The notes below the pieces were generated by a model, which was given only the letters and a program-made list of their open reading frames with translations, was not told the DNA's origin and searched no databases. The position numbers and the translations under genes were made by a program. A stretch of 64,000 bases of DNA from an uncultured Sphingomonadaceae bacterium (lineage in GTDB: Bacteria; Pseudomonadota; Alphaproteobacteria; Sphingomonadales; Sphingomonadaceae): positions 1,612,001-1,676,000 of the forward strand of contig CANMWO010000001.1 of the NCBI GenBank assembly GCA_947501695.1. The letters run 5' to 3'. Positions 25,866 to 34,908 of this stretch are shown one piece after another. Within the stretch, counting starts at the first letter, position 1. Every line of letters starts with the position of its first letter.

Positions 25866-26879
25866 TCAATAAGCGCGTGAAATCGCAAATTCAACTGCTT
25901 CAGTCATTGCCGCTTTAGCTTTGCCCGATGGGAACGCGCCCAATGCGTCAATCGCCCGCTGACCATAGTGGCGAGCACGCGAAATTGTATCATCGATCGC
26001 GCCTGTTGTCTTGAGCAGTTCTGTTGCAAAACTGAGATCATCGTCAGTAATTTTGTGACCAATAATCGCATCTTTCCAGAACTTGCGCTCCCCATCACTG
26101 CCACGAGCATAAGCGAGAATTACGGGTAGAGTGACCTTTCCTTCGCGGAAATCATCACCGGCATCTTTACCCATAGTCTCGCTATCGGAAGAATAGTCAA
26201 TCGCGTCATCGACAAGCTGAAAGGCTATGCCGAGGTTTCGACCATAGCTATCGAGCGCCAATTCCGTTTCTTCATCACGCTCTGCTACAACGGCAGAAAT
26301 TCGGCTCGCAGCCGCAAATAGAGCAGCTGTCTTCGAACCGATAATATCGAGATAACGGTCTTCGCTAGTGTCTATCTTGCGCTGGGCGGTAAGCTGGTTG
26401 ACCTCGCCCTCTGCAATAATGGCAGAAGCGCTGGATAGGATCTTCAATACTTTCAGCGACCCATCTTCGACCATCAATTCAAATGACCGACTAAATAGGA
26501 AATCGCCAACCAATACAGTTGCTGGATTGCCAAAGACCAGATTGGCGGTCGTTTTGCCGCGTCTGAGATCAGATCCATCGACCACATCATCATGCAACAA
26601 TGTCGCAGTGTGGATAAACTCCACCGCTGCGGCCAGTTTGAAGTGACGATCGCCCTCGTAGCCGATCAATTTGGCTGCCGCCAAGGTCAGCATGGGCCGC
26701 ATTCTCTTACCGCCACCGGCGATCAAATGACCCGCCAATTCCGGAATCAAAGGTATTTCCGACTGCATTCGATCCAGGATCACACTGTTCACCTGATTCA
26801 TATCACTGGCGACCAGCGCCATAAGTGGCTCTAGCGACGGGGCGGCTTCAAGCCCCAAGTGGTGGACAGTTGCAGACAT
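25866..26879 (-). CDS. ispB: Long-chain polyprenyl diphosphate synthase
   Basis: 337 residues of trans-isoprenyl diphosphate synthase. The first Asp-rich motif LLHDDVVDGSDLRRG and second motif QLVDDAIDYSSD, the IPP-binding GGGKRMRPML and the SKTAALFAAA segment are intact. The size and the small residues before the first motif fit octaprenyl or decaprenyl synthases that make the ubiquinone side chain. ATG 26879 is chosen because the conserved part starts there. Symbol is by family; chain length cannot be read with confidence. Confidence 0.92.
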   Translation of the reverse strand: MSATVHHLGLEAAPSLEPLMALVASDMNQVNSVILDRMQSEIPLIPELAGHLIAGGGKRMRPMLTLAAAKLIGYEGDRHFKLAAAVEFIHTATLLHDDVVDGSDLRRGKTTANLVFGNPATVLVGDFLFSRSFELMVEDGSLKVLKILSSASAIIAEGEVNQLTAQRKIDTSEDRYLDIIGSKTAALFAAASRISAVVAERDEETELALDSYGRNLGIAFQLVDDAIDYSSDSETMGKDAGDDFREGKVTLPVILAYARGSDGERKFWKDAIIGHKITDDDLSFATELLKTTGAIDDTISRARHYGQRAIDALGAFPSGKAKAAMTEAVEFAISRAY

Positions 26880-27008
26880 ATTGCACGCGATGTGGCAAGG
26901 GAAACGGGATAAGGCAAGTGAAATCAAAGCATCTGCAGGTGAAGTTTGCAAAACTTGCGGGTAAGTCTATCAAGCAAGAAATTAATTTAGGAAATCAGGC
27001 AGCTATCC

Positions 27009-27293
27009 ATGGATGACAAGCTCAAGCAATATCGCCAAAGCATCAACAATATCGACGCCGCTTTGGTGTTCATGCTGGCAGAACGCTTCAAGGTCACGCA
27101 AGCTGTTGGCGAATATAAAGCAAAAAACGATCTGCCGCCTGCCGACCAGTCGCGGGAGCAGGAACAGATTTCCCGCTTGCGACAGTTAGCGAGCGATGCC
27201 GATCTCGATCCAGAATTTTCCGAAAAATTCCTGCGTTTCATCATCGATGAAGTCATTCGTCATCACGAACAGATTCGTGAAGAAACCGCGTAA
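27009..27293 (+). CDS. Chorismate mutase, AroQ class
   Basis: 94 residues, a single AroQ-type helical domain: LKQYRQSINNIDAALVFMLAERFKVTQAVGEYKA, with the catalytic-site Arg and Lys pattern, then FLRFIIDEVIRHHEQIRE. It converts chorismate to prephenate for Phe and Tyr. It is stand-alone rather than fused to prephenate dehydratase. Convergent with the flavin monooxygenase gene, ending 7 bases before that gene's stop. Confidence 0.93.
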   Translation: MDDKLKQYRQSINNIDAALVFMLAERFKVTQAVGEYKAKNDLPPADQSREQEQISRLRQLASDADLDPEFSEKFLRFIIDEVIRHHEQIREETA

Positions 27294-27300
27294 ATTTAAT

Positions 27301-28491
27301 TTATCGGATTCGTTTTAGTCCCAAAACCCCTGATACGGTGTGCGTTATAAAACTGCGCACCAAAGGCCATCTCGCGAAATGGTGAATTACGACATCGCGA
27401 ATCAACGGCAGAAACTTGCCGTTTGATTGATAGAGCGGCGTGAATATGATGCTGAGTAGCTGATATAGCCCGATATGGAATGATCGTGAACGGCAATAGC
27501 TTTTGGACAAATCATCAAGACTGACCGCTCTTTCCATAGCCTTTGCGAGCGCAGCAGCATCAATAAGAGCCATATTTGCCCCCTGCCCCAACTGCGGGCT
27601 GGTACAATGCCAACTGTCACCGACATGAAATAACCGTTTTGAAGTCTGCGAGCGACCGGTGCGATGTCCATAGACTGCCATGGTCAACTCATCCATTGAT
27701 TCAATCTGAGAGATAAAGGGCTCTGCTTCTGGCCAGAGCTTGCAATATTCTTCCCGAAAATTTTCGATTCCAGCATCAATTACACCTTCAGCATATTCAG
27801 GTTTCTCGGACCAGAATATGGCCGCCCCCTGATTGCCCGTAGCTGGATTAACTCCCACCGGCATTATTCCCGCCATTTTGCTCGCGTGCCAATACCGCTG
27901 ATCTAGTGCGTTCGGCATAACCCCATGATTTGCAGGCATATCAACGGTCGCCCAGAATGCGCCGTAACTTAGCTTTCTTATCCGACCGGTTGCGAGGGGG
28001 CTGCGTGCACCGCTGGCATCAATCAATAAATCAAATTTCTTGTCCGCTTTACCTTTAGCGAAAACTGGCTGGATGGCGGAATCCGTTTCGTTGATACTCA
28101 ACAGTTCCTGATTGACCTCAATCTTGATGTTCATTTCTTGCACAGCATCCATCAGCACTTTGAAAAGACTGGCACGGTGAATACCCAGAGCAGAAACGGC
28201 GTTACGGGCATGTCCATATTTCATGTCTAACGCGCGGAGGTTTCTATGTACCGAAATACCGTGCAGCTGATCAACCGGACTGGCCAACTCCTTGATATTC
28301 TTCAACAAGCCCAGTGATTGTAATATTTGCTGTCCGGAGGGTTGAATAAGCAAGCCAGAACCAAGAGGTCTTGGTTCTAAAAAACGTTCAAACAAAGTGA
28401 TATGATGGCCCTGTCGCGCAAGGAATAAAGCGGATGCCAATCCACCTGGCCCGCATCCAATGATCGCAATATTCTGTTCGACTAACCCCAA
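27301..28491 (-). CDS. FAD-dependent monooxygenase (UbiH/PHBH class)
   Basis: 396 residues. N-terminal Rossmann motif IAIIGCGPGGLASALFLARQGHHITLFE, the mid DG-like region DLLIDASGARSPLA and the FAD-ribityl motif HVGDSWHCTSPQLGQGANMALIDA identify a class A flavoprotein monooxygenase. The C-terminal 60 residues (LYQLLSIIFTPLYQSNGKFLP ... HHFARWPLV) are hydrophobic and may lie against the membrane. Substrate is not evident; aromatic-ring or polyketide-like hydroxylation are both possible. Located between chorismate mutase and the two-component operon but without overlap. Confidence 0.88.
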   Translation of the reverse strand: MGLVEQNIAIIGCGPGGLASALFLARQGHHITLFERFLEPRPLGSGLLIQPSGQQILQSLGLLKNIKELASPVDQLHGISVHRNLRALDMKYGHARNAVSALGIHRASLFKVLMDAVQEMNIKIEVNQELLSINETDSAIQPVFAKGKADKKFDLLIDASGARSPLATGRIRKLSYGAFWATVDMPANHGVMPNALDQRYWHASKMAGIMPVGVNPATGNQGAAIFWSEKPEYAEGVIDAGIENFREEYCKLWPEAEPFISQIESMDELTMAVYGHRTGRSQTSKRLFHVGDSWHCTSPQLGQGANMALIDAAALAKAMERAVSLDDLSKSYCRSRSFHIGLYQLLSIIFTPLYQSNGKFLPLIRDVVIHHFARWPLVRSFITHTVSGVLGLKRIR

Positions 28492-28524
28492 GTCTTGATA
28501 CCTAATTTGATCGATGCACGGATA

Positions 28525-29853
28525 TCAGGATATGACAGCTGACTTCGGCAAACATAACCGTACCATCAATCCGCCAAGATCTTCACTTTCTTCCAGCGAC
28601 ACGTTGCCCTGATAAATTTCAGCTACGTCTCGAACAATAGCCAATCCTAAGCCAGTCCCAGGTTTGCCTGTGTCCAGACGCGCGCCACGGTCGAATATTC
28701 GCTGGCGTTCCTCAGCCGGGATGCCTTGGCCGTCATCCTCGATCAAAAGCTCCACAAACTCATCACTGATTTCAACCGTGACGAATACGCTTCCACCGCC
28801 GTATTTTGCGGCATTTTCAACGAGATTACCGATCATCTCGTCCAAATCCTGACGCTCTACAGATACCACCGCTTCCTGATCGCCATCAATATCGATCCTT
28901 ACATGCTTGTAGAGCCGCCCCACAGCACGTTCCACTGCTTGTAAGCTTGGCCATACGCGAGAACGGCTATGCGCGTGACCACGCCGGCCCACGGCACGAG
29001 CGCGGGCAAGGTGATGATCAACCTGACGACGCATTACGCCTGATTCCCGTATCACCGTATCCGCCAGATCATCAGCTTTTGCAGTCGCGCTATTCATGAT
29101 GACAGTAAGCGGCGTTTTCAAAGCGTGAGCGAGATTGCCCGCGTGCCGCCGCGCTTCTTCGGCCTGTTTTTCATTGTGGTCGAGCAGCTCATTCAGTTCG
29201 TCGACCATTGGAGTGACTTCATTGGGCATGGGTTCGCTAACCCGCTTTTGCAGCCCGTTACGCATCTCCCCAATGGCCTTGCGAATCTTGCGCAGCGGCC
29301 ACAGTCCATAGAGGGTTTGTAAGGCCGCCATGCCTATCAAACCGAGAGCCAACAGCAGGAAGCTATTCACCAGGATTGATCGAATTTCACTCACCTGTGC
29401 GTCCAGCCCCTCACGGCTTTGCGCCACTTGGAACGTCCATTTTACATCAGAATCAGGAAGAATGACACTTCGCTCTGCCATCCGTAGTCCCTCACCAGTA
29501 AATTGATCACTGTCGTAGAGATGAGTTTCTAGATCGTCGTGGGGCGTTCCTTGTTCCAACGTACGATCCCACAGTGACCGAGATGTGAAATCGTCATGCC
29601 CCGAACCGCTAATCTGCCAATAGAGGCCACTATTGGGTTCCAGAAATCTCTGATCACCGAGAGGTCTGTTGAAAAACACTTCGCCGGTTGGATCAATCTC
29701 TGCTGACGCAATCATGGCTGTCAGGGCATATTCGAGTTGATTATCAAAATTGCGCGTCACCGCATTGACGAGCACCCGATCCAAAGCCACGCCACCGCCA
29801 AATAACAGAACGATAATCCAAGCCGCAGCAATGCCGATCATCCGGCGACTCAA
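28525..29853 (-). CDS. Sensor histidine kinase, PhoQ-like
   Basis: 442 residues from TTG 29853: membrane helix 1 (about 6-28), periplasmic sensor (about 30-165), membrane helix 2 (LVNSFLLLALGLIGMAAL), a HAMP-like linker, the phospho-acceptor H-box NLAHALKTPLTVI, N-box NLVENAAKYG, and ATP lid motifs IEDDGQGIP and GTGLGLAIV. The HALKTPL form is seen in PhoQ-like kinases. The reading frame is open further upstream, to a CTG at 29940 that overlaps the response-regulator TGA as CTGA and has AGAGGA nine bases before it; no ATG, GTG or TTG lies between. The true start may therefore be CTG, giving 471 residues. Confidence 0.9.
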   Translation of the reverse strand: MSRRMIGIAAAWIIVLLFGGGVALDRVLVNAVTRNFDNQLEYALTAMIASAEIDPTGEVFFNRPLGDQRFLEPNSGLYWQISGSGHDDFTSRSLWDRTLEQGTPHDDLETHLYDSDQFTGEGLRMAERSVILPDSDVKWTFQVAQSREGLDAQVSEIRSILVNSFLLLALGLIGMAALQTLYGLWPLRKIRKAIGEMRNGLQKRVSEPMPNEVTPMVDELNELLDHNEKQAEEARRHAGNLAHALKTPLTVIMNSATAKADDLADTVIRESGVMRRQVDHHLARARAVGRRGHAHSRSRVWPSLQAVERAVGRLYKHVRIDIDGDQEAVVSVERQDLDEMIGNLVENAAKYGGGSVFVTVEISDEFVELLIEDDGQGIPAEERQRIFDRGARLDTGKPGTGLGLAIVRDVAEIYQGNVSLEESEDLGGLMVRLCLPKSAVIS

Positions 29854-29936
29854 GGACCCGGTGGTTTGCGTGCCTAACGGGGATTTCGGCTGGATAACTG
29901 CTTCATCAACAGGAAGGTTTATTTTGCTTGTTTCAT

Positions 29937-30602
29937 TCAGCTGTCGGGATCCTCTAGACTATAGCCCAGCCCCCTGATGGTCGAAATAACATCCGCACCC
30001 AGTTTCTTGCGGATACGCGTCACAAACACTTCTATGGTGTTGGAATCGCGATCGAAATCTTGATCATAAATATGCTCGATCAGCTCCGTGCGAGATACAA
30101 CCTTGCCCTTATGATGCATGAGATAAGACAGAAGCTTATACTCTTGAGCCGTCAGTTTTACCGGACTTCCGTCCAAAGTGACTTTACCCGAACGTGTGTC
30201 AAGGCGGACTTCGCCGGCCGTAAGTTCGGATGATGCATTACCAGATGCGCGGCGAATAAGCGCGCGCAAGCGAGCGATAAGCTCCTCCGTCTGGAAAGGC
30301 TTAGCCAGATAGTCATCTGCACCCGCATCGAGACCAGCCACCTTGTCCGACCAGCTATCACGAGCCGTCAAAACCAATACCGGAAAATTACGATCTTCTT
30401 TGCGCCAGCGATCCAACACCGTCAGACCATCAATTTCGGGAAGGCCTAGATCAAGAATAACCGCGTCATATTCCTCGGTCGAACCCATGAAATGGCCGTC
30501 TTCGCCATCTGTGGACAAATCAATCGCATAGCCATTGCTTTCCAGCGTCGATTTCAACTGCTGCCCCAATGTGGGTTCGTCTTCGACTATAAGCACGCGC
30601 AT
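29937..30602 (-). CDS. OmpR/PhoP-family response regulator
   Basis: 221 residues. Receiver domain with MRVLIVEDE, acceptor Asp51 in AVILDLGLPEIDG, the conserved Thr in LTARD and Lys in AKPF, then a winged-helix output domain (about 125-218) with KLTAQEYKLLSYLMHHKGKVVSR and the recognition helix NTIEVFVTRIRKKLG. It lies between a PepSY protein and the sensor kinase. A perfect inverted repeat 27 bases upstream of the start may be an autoregulatory site. Confidence 0.96.
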   Translation of the reverse strand: MRVLIVEDEPTLGQQLKSTLESNGYAIDLSTDGEDGHFMGSTEEYDAVILDLGLPEIDGLTVLDRWRKEDRNFPVLVLTARDSWSDKVAGLDAGADDYLAKPFQTEELIARLRALIRRASGNASSELTAGEVRLDTRSGKVTLDGSPVKLTAQEYKLLSYLMHHKGKVVSRTELIEHIYDQDFDRDSNTIEVFVTRIRKKLGADVISTIRGLGYSLEDPDS

Positions 30603-30628
30603 AAAGTTACTCCAGAAAACCGTTTTTC

Positions 30629-30655
30629 ATGATGGTGTAGCTATATCACCATCAT
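30629..30655. promoter_or_regulatory. Inverted repeat upstream of the response regulator
   Basis: Nine-base perfect arms ATGATGGTG (30629-30637) and CACCATCAT (30647-30655) flank a 9-base centre, 27 to 53 bases before the response-regulator start. Wider, weaker complementarity (CCGTTTTT / AAAAACGG) brackets it. It could be an operator for the OmpR-type protein or a 5' leader hairpin. Confidence 0.35.
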
Positions 30656-30718
30656 TAAATCTCACAATGATAAAGACAAAAAACGGCTTAGCGCCGCCAG
30701 AAGGAAAGATAGAGCGGT

Positions 30719-31030
30719 TTAGCGGCGCTCACGGAGTATGGCTCCGGTTCGGCCGTCGACGTCAATAAAGACAACACGGCCGTCTTCGATAAATTTTAAT
30801 CGATATACTTGTGCTGAGGGATCATATTCAGGCCCGAGATACTGGCTACCCGCCATTCTTGGCAGCACTCTGTTTTCAATCGAACGCAGGGATTTCCCCT
30901 TGCCCGCCATCATCTGGGCACGGGCCGCTTTTTGTTCATCATCCCGTTGAACCGCGTTCGCCGGGACCGTTGCGACGGCCAAGGCCGTGAAAGCCACAAG
31001 CCCAGAAAGGATGGATTTTTTTAACATCAT
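30719..31030 (-). CDS. Exported PepSY-domain protein
   Basis: 103 residues: signal peptide ending near PANAVQ, then a single PepSY domain (SLRSIENRVLPRMAGSQYLGPEYDPSAQVYRLKFIEDGRVVFIDVDGRTGAILRERR). PepSY proteins are periplasmic and in some systems modulate kinases or proteases. It is first in a likely PepSY-response regulator-kinase operon, an arrangement that recurs in alphaproteobacteria, so it may tune the kinase; that is inference. Confidence 0.88.
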   Translation of the reverse strand: MMLKKSILSGLVAFTALAVATVPANAVQRDDEQKAARAQMMAGKGKSLRSIENRVLPRMAGSQYLGPEYDPSAQVYRLKFIEDGRVVFIDVDGRTGAILRERR

Positions 31031-31095
31031 CAGACTTTTACCTCCGGTGCTTTTAACATCACGTGAACGACGAGTTCACCTTTCAGCTTTAAAGC

Positions 31096-31815
31096 TTAAC
31101 GCGTCATTTCATAGGTAATATTGAGATTTACCGACGTGCCAACTTGCCCCAGCGTCACAGGAACAGACTGCTCCTGCATTGCCATCATACGGTTTGCAGG
31201 CATCGGACCTGGTCCATTGTTGCTAATCCCTTCCGCGATCGAAAGCACACGTACGCCGCTATATCCGGACGCTTTTGCATAGTTTTCTGCCTGTTTCTTG
31301 CCATTTGCGAGAGCGCGCTCGCGCGCCAGCTGCTTGATCGCATTGTCATCATCAATCGAAAAATAGGGTCCGCTTAGATTTGTTGCACCACCACTGCTGA
31401 CCAGCGCATCTAATATCGTTCCAAGCTTCCCTATGTCTCGGACTGTCGCACGAACCTGGTTGGAAACGCGGTAACCAACAAAGCGATTTATTTTGCTCGC
31501 GCGATCATATTGGTAATCAGCATTCAGGTTAATACCGGTAGTTTGAATGTCTTTATCTGCGATGCCGAGTGATTTCAATTTATCGATCATCATTTTGGCC
31601 TGACGCGAATTGTCACGTAACGCCTGTGTTGCGGTGACTGCCTTGGTTTCCACTCCTGTGCTGAAAGTCGCTGTGTCGGGGCGGCTATCCACTTGTTCGG
31701 ATATGCTTAGTTCAATCACCGGATTTTGCGCGGTGATCTGAACATTGGCAGCTTGCGCCATAGGACTGCTTCCCAACATTGCAGCAGCAAGGGTCATCAT
31801 TCCAAGATATTTCAT
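31096..31815 (-). CDS. Periplasmic SIMPL-domain (DUF541) protein
   Basis: 239 residues. Signal peptide ending near AQAANV, then the SIMPL/DUF541 fold: ISEQVDSRPDTATFSTGVETKAVTATQALRDNS, IADKDIQTTGINLNADYQYD, GYRVSNQVRATVRDI and RERALANGKKQAENYAKASGY. Related proteins include E. coli YggE, linked to oxidative stress tolerance. ATG 31815 is preceded by AAGGAATAAA. It is probably its own transcription unit, 65 bases upstream of the PepSY gene on the same strand. Confidence 0.92.
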   Translation of the reverse strand: MKYLGMMTLAAAMLGSSPMAQAANVQITAQNPVIELSISEQVDSRPDTATFSTGVETKAVTATQALRDNSRQAKMMIDKLKSLGIADKDIQTTGINLNADYQYDRASKINRFVGYRVSNQVRATVRDIGKLGTILDALVSSGGATNLSGPYFSIDDDNAIKQLARERALANGKKQAENYAKASGYSGVRVLSIAEGISNNGPGPMPANRMMAMQEQSVPVTLGQVGTSVNLNITYEMTR

Positions 31816-31960
31816 TTTATTCCTTCCGAAAATTCTTAAATTTAAGAACCCTGCTTCGGCTAAACACATCTACCCCCGGATTTCTTATGGTTCTGCATAG
31901 CACGCTTTTTTGAAAAGGTAACTTGAGCAAATGGTCACATGCCCCTAACGCGCAAGGACA

Positions 31961-33766
31961 ATGTCACAACCGCCCATTTTTTCCTATGAACAGTTGGCAC
32001 TCCATCAAGGAGAAGGCTGGCTCTTCAAAGACCTTAACCTGCATGTCGGGCCACGCGACCGGCTGGCTTTGATCGGCCGCAATGGTGCGGGCAAGACAAC
32101 TTTGCTGCGCTTGATCGCTGATCAGATCGAAGCGGACAAAGGTAAGCGGATGATCCAGCCCGGAACCAATATAGTGATGCTGGAACAAGAACCAGATTTC
32201 ACACCATTTAAAACATTGCTCGATTTTGCTCTTTCTGGAAATCCAGCACCGGCAGAACATGAAGTGCAATCGATTGCCGATCAGCTATCAACCGACCTCT
32301 CGATCCGCGCCGACAAGGCCAGCGGCGGCGAAAAGCGCCGGGCGGCCATCTGCCGGGCCTTGGCCCTTGAACCGGATTTGCTGTTGCTTGATGAGCCGAC
32401 CAACCATCTCGACCTTGGCGCGATTGACTGGCTGGAAGATTGGCTGCGGCGTTACAAAGGTGCGTTCATAACCATATCGCATGACCGGACCTTTTTAACG
32501 CGGCTGACCAAGCAAACCATCTGGCTGGATCGCGGCGCGCTGCGGCGTCAGGAAATTGGTTTTGGCGGCTATGACGCGTGGATGGAAAAAATCCATGCCG
32601 ATGAAGCACAGCTCGCCCATAAAATCGATGCTAAACTAAAACTGGAAGCGCGTTGGCTTGAGCGCGGCGTAACCGCACGACGCAAGCGCAATCAGGGACG
32701 TTTGGAAAAACTCTATCAAATGCGAGCGCAGCGTGCGGCGATGATTGGGCCGGCGGGAACGGCAAATCTCAAAGCCCAGAGCGATGATGTTCGGACCAAG
32801 TCTGTCATCATGGCTGAACATATTTCCAAAACATTCGGAGAAGGTGACGCCAAGCGAACCATCATTCGCGACTTCTCCCTGCGCATCCAGCGCGGTGATC
32901 GTATTGGCCTTGTCGGTGCCAATGGAGCTGGCAAGACGACTTTGCTCAAGATGCTTACCGGTGAGCTGGAACCGGATACTGGCTCGGTCAATCTGGCCAA
33001 AACGCTCAACGGTGTTTTTATCGACCAGCAGCGCAGCCTTTTGGAAGGCAATAAAACAGTCCGCGATGTACTCGCCGATGGCAGTGACTGGGTCGAGGTG
33101 CGTGGCGACAAAAAACATGTGCAGGGCTATCTCAAAGATTTCCTGTTCGCGCCAAATCTGATTGATGCGAAGGTCGGTACTTTATCAGGTGGTGAACAAT
33201 CGCGGCTGCTCCTCGCTCGCGAATTTGCGCGTATGTCCAATTTGCTTGTACTGGATGAACCGACCAACGATCTCGACCTTGAAACATTAGACCTGCTGCA
33301 GGAAGTGATCGCGGACTATGAAGGTACTGTGCTGCTCGTCAGCCATGATCGTGACTTTCTCGACCGCACGGTGACGGTCACCTTGGGCCTCGATGGCAGC
33401 GGCAAAGTGGACATCATCGCAGGCGGCTATGCCGAGTGGGAAGCCAAAAGAAAAGAAGATGGCGACGCCGAGAAAGCCAAGAACAAACCGGCCGCTGCAA
33501 AACCGGTTACGAAATCAAGCAGTCCATCGAAGAAACTTAGTTACAAAGATCAACGCGACTATGACATGCTGCCCGGCCGGATTGAGGCGATCGATATCCG
33601 CATGGCTGAGATTGCAACGGCGCTGTCAGACGCGGATTTATACACCAAGGATTTTGCTCAGTTTGAAAAACTGACCGAGGAAAACACGGCTTTGATTGAG
33701 GAGAAAGACAACGCCGAGATGCGCTGGCTGGAACTGGCCGAGGAAGTGGAGCAGCTACAAAACTAG
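31961..33766 (+). CDS. uup: ABC-F ATPase Uup
   Basis: 601 residues with two ABC cassettes and no membrane domain. Cassette 1: GRNGAGKTT, ASGGEKRRA, LLLLDEPTNHLD. Cassette 2: GANGAGKTT, LSGGEQSRL, LLVLDEPTNDLD. A Lys/Arg-rich linker joins them, and the C-terminus (from about 520) is a coiled coil with DYDMLPGRIEAIDIRMAEI, the DNA-binding type extension of Uup. ABC-F proteins act on ribosomes or DNA repair intermediates. Convergent with the cydAB operon, eight bases from the DUF2474 stop. Confidence 0.95.
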   Translation: MSQPPIFSYEQLALHQGEGWLFKDLNLHVGPRDRLALIGRNGAGKTTLLRLIADQIEADKGKRMIQPGTNIVMLEQEPDFTPFKTLLDFALSGNPAPAEHEVQSIADQLSTDLSIRADKASGGEKRRAAICRALALEPDLLLLDEPTNHLDLGAIDWLEDWLRRYKGAFITISHDRTFLTRLTKQTIWLDRGALRRQEIGFGGYDAWMEKIHADEAQLAHKIDAKLKLEARWLERGVTARRKRNQGRLEKLYQMRAQRAAMIGPAGTANLKAQSDDVRTKSVIMAEHISKTFGEGDAKRTIIRDFSLRIQRGDRIGLVGANGAGKTTLLKMLTGELEPDTGSVNLAKTLNGVFIDQQRSLLEGNKTVRDVLADGSDWVEVRGDKKHVQGYLKDFLFAPNLIDAKVGTLSGGEQSRLLLAREFARMSNLLVLDEPTNDLDLETLDLLQEVIADYEGTVLLVSHDRDFLDRTVTVTLGLDGSGKVDIIAGGYAEWEAKRKEDGDAEKAKNKPAAAKPVTKSSSPSKKLSYKDQRDYDMLPGRIEAIDIRMAEIATALSDADLYTKDFAQFEKLTEENTALIEEKDNAEMRWLELAEEVEQLQN

Positions 33767-33773
33767 CTGGACA

Positions 33774-33908
33774 TCATGTGATCCACAGCCGCAATATATA
33801 AGCCACGATACCCAATACCGTTATACTCATCGCCCAGATCGCTGCCATCCAGGCCAGCCGCTTCCATAAAGGTGCATCATCAGCGGATTGTTGATCGACT
33901 GGCACCAT
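33774..33908 (-). CDS. DUF2474 small subunit of the bd-type oxidase
   Basis: A 44-residue frame: a polar N-terminus MVPVDQQSADDAPLWKRLAW, then one membrane helix MAAIWAMSITVLGIVAYILRLW ending in IT. The ATG shares one base with the cydB TAA (TAATG), so it is translationally coupled. Such tiny single-helix proteins (DUF2474, the counterpart of CydX/CbdX) accompany cyanide-insensitive bd oxidases and are thought to stabilise the hemes. Too short for many gene finders. Confidence 0.85.
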   Translation of the reverse strand: MVPVDQQSADDAPLWKRLAWMAAIWAMSITVLGIVAYILRLWIT

Positions 33909-34903
33909 TAGTGATAGCCATCCGTTCCGACCTTGCCGCGGAACACCCAATAGGCCCAGCCGGTATAGATGAGTATAAGCGGCACTGTAATCACGACCCC
34001 GACCAGCATGAATATCTGGCTGCTTTCAGGAACGGCAGCATCCCAGATCGTAATCTGATCCGGCACGATATAGGGGAACATCGATATGCCTAGCCCTGCC
34101 ATACCAAGGAAGAACAGCCCAAGCGAAATCAAAAAAGGTGCAGCCTCCTGTTTCTTGTATAAGCCACGAAACAGAAAATAGGTCAGTATCAAGACTAGCA
34201 ACGGAACTTGAGCTGCGAATAATATGTTCGGCATTTCAAACCATCGCGCCCAATATTGTCCATCAAGGAAGGGCGTGTAGAGACTGACCGCAGCCATCAA
34301 CGCCAAGGTTGCAATCGCAGCGGGTTTCGCCAGTCGATAAGCCATATCCTGCGCGCCATGCTCGGTTTTCCAGATCAACCAGGTCGCACCAAGTAGCGCA
34401 TAGCCTGCGACGGTACCGACACCAGTTAGCAAGGTGTAAGGTGTGAACCAGTCGAACCAGCTGCCCGCATAGGCGCGATCCGCAACTTCAACGCCTTGCA
34501 GCAAAGCGCCTAAAATCATACCCTGTGAAAAGGCCGCAGCAAGAGAACCGCCGGTAAAGGCAAAATCCCAAAAAGCGCGATGACCGCGGTCACGCCAGCG
34601 AAATTCAAAGGCAACGCCACGAAAGACAAGGCCCAGCAACATGATGATGATCAACGGATAGGTTGCGGGTAATATTATCGCATAAGCCAACGGGAAAGCT
34701 GCAAGTAGTCCACCACCGCCCAGCACCAACCAGGTTTCATTGCCGTCCCAGACGGGAGCGATACTGTTCATTGCCTGATCGCGCTCGTCGCCTACTTTAA
34801 AGGCGGGAAACAATATACCGATGCCAAGATCAAACCCATCCATAACCACATAGGCAAAAACGGCGAACGCGATGATGAAGGCCCAGATAACGGTTAAATC
34901 CAT
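33908..34903 (-). CDS. cydB: Cytochrome bd ubiquinol oxidase subunit II
   Basis: 331 residues, eight or nine membrane helices. The family start IWAFIIAFAVFAYVVMDGFDLGIGIL, the block SIAPVWDGNETWLVLGGGGLLAAFPLAYA and GLVFRGVAFEFR are hallmark CydB/CioB segments. It forms the heterodimer with CydA and is 5 bases downstream of it. The oxidase reduces oxygen with quinol at high affinity without pumping protons. Confidence 0.96.
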   Translation of the reverse strand: MDLTVIWAFIIAFAVFAYVVMDGFDLGIGILFPAFKVGDERDQAMNSIAPVWDGNETWLVLGGGGLLAAFPLAYAIILPATYPLIIIMLLGLVFRGVAFEFRWRDRGHRAFWDFAFTGGSLAAAFSQGMILGALLQGVEVADRAYAGSWFDWFTPYTLLTGVGTVAGYALLGATWLIWKTEHGAQDMAYRLAKPAAIATLALMAAVSLYTPFLDGQYWARWFEMPNILFAAQVPLLVLILTYFLFRGLYKKQEAAPFLISLGLFFLGMAGLGISMFPYIVPDQITIWDAAVPESSQIFMLVGVVITVPLILIYTGWAYWVFRGKVGTDGYH

Positions 34904-34908
34904 AACAT

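Noticed and set aside
29942-29956. Restriction-site-like string resembling a cloning-vector polylinker (XbaI/BamHI pattern)
   Set aside because: It is inside the response regulator's C-terminal codons (LEDPDS) in frame, so chance is sufficient.
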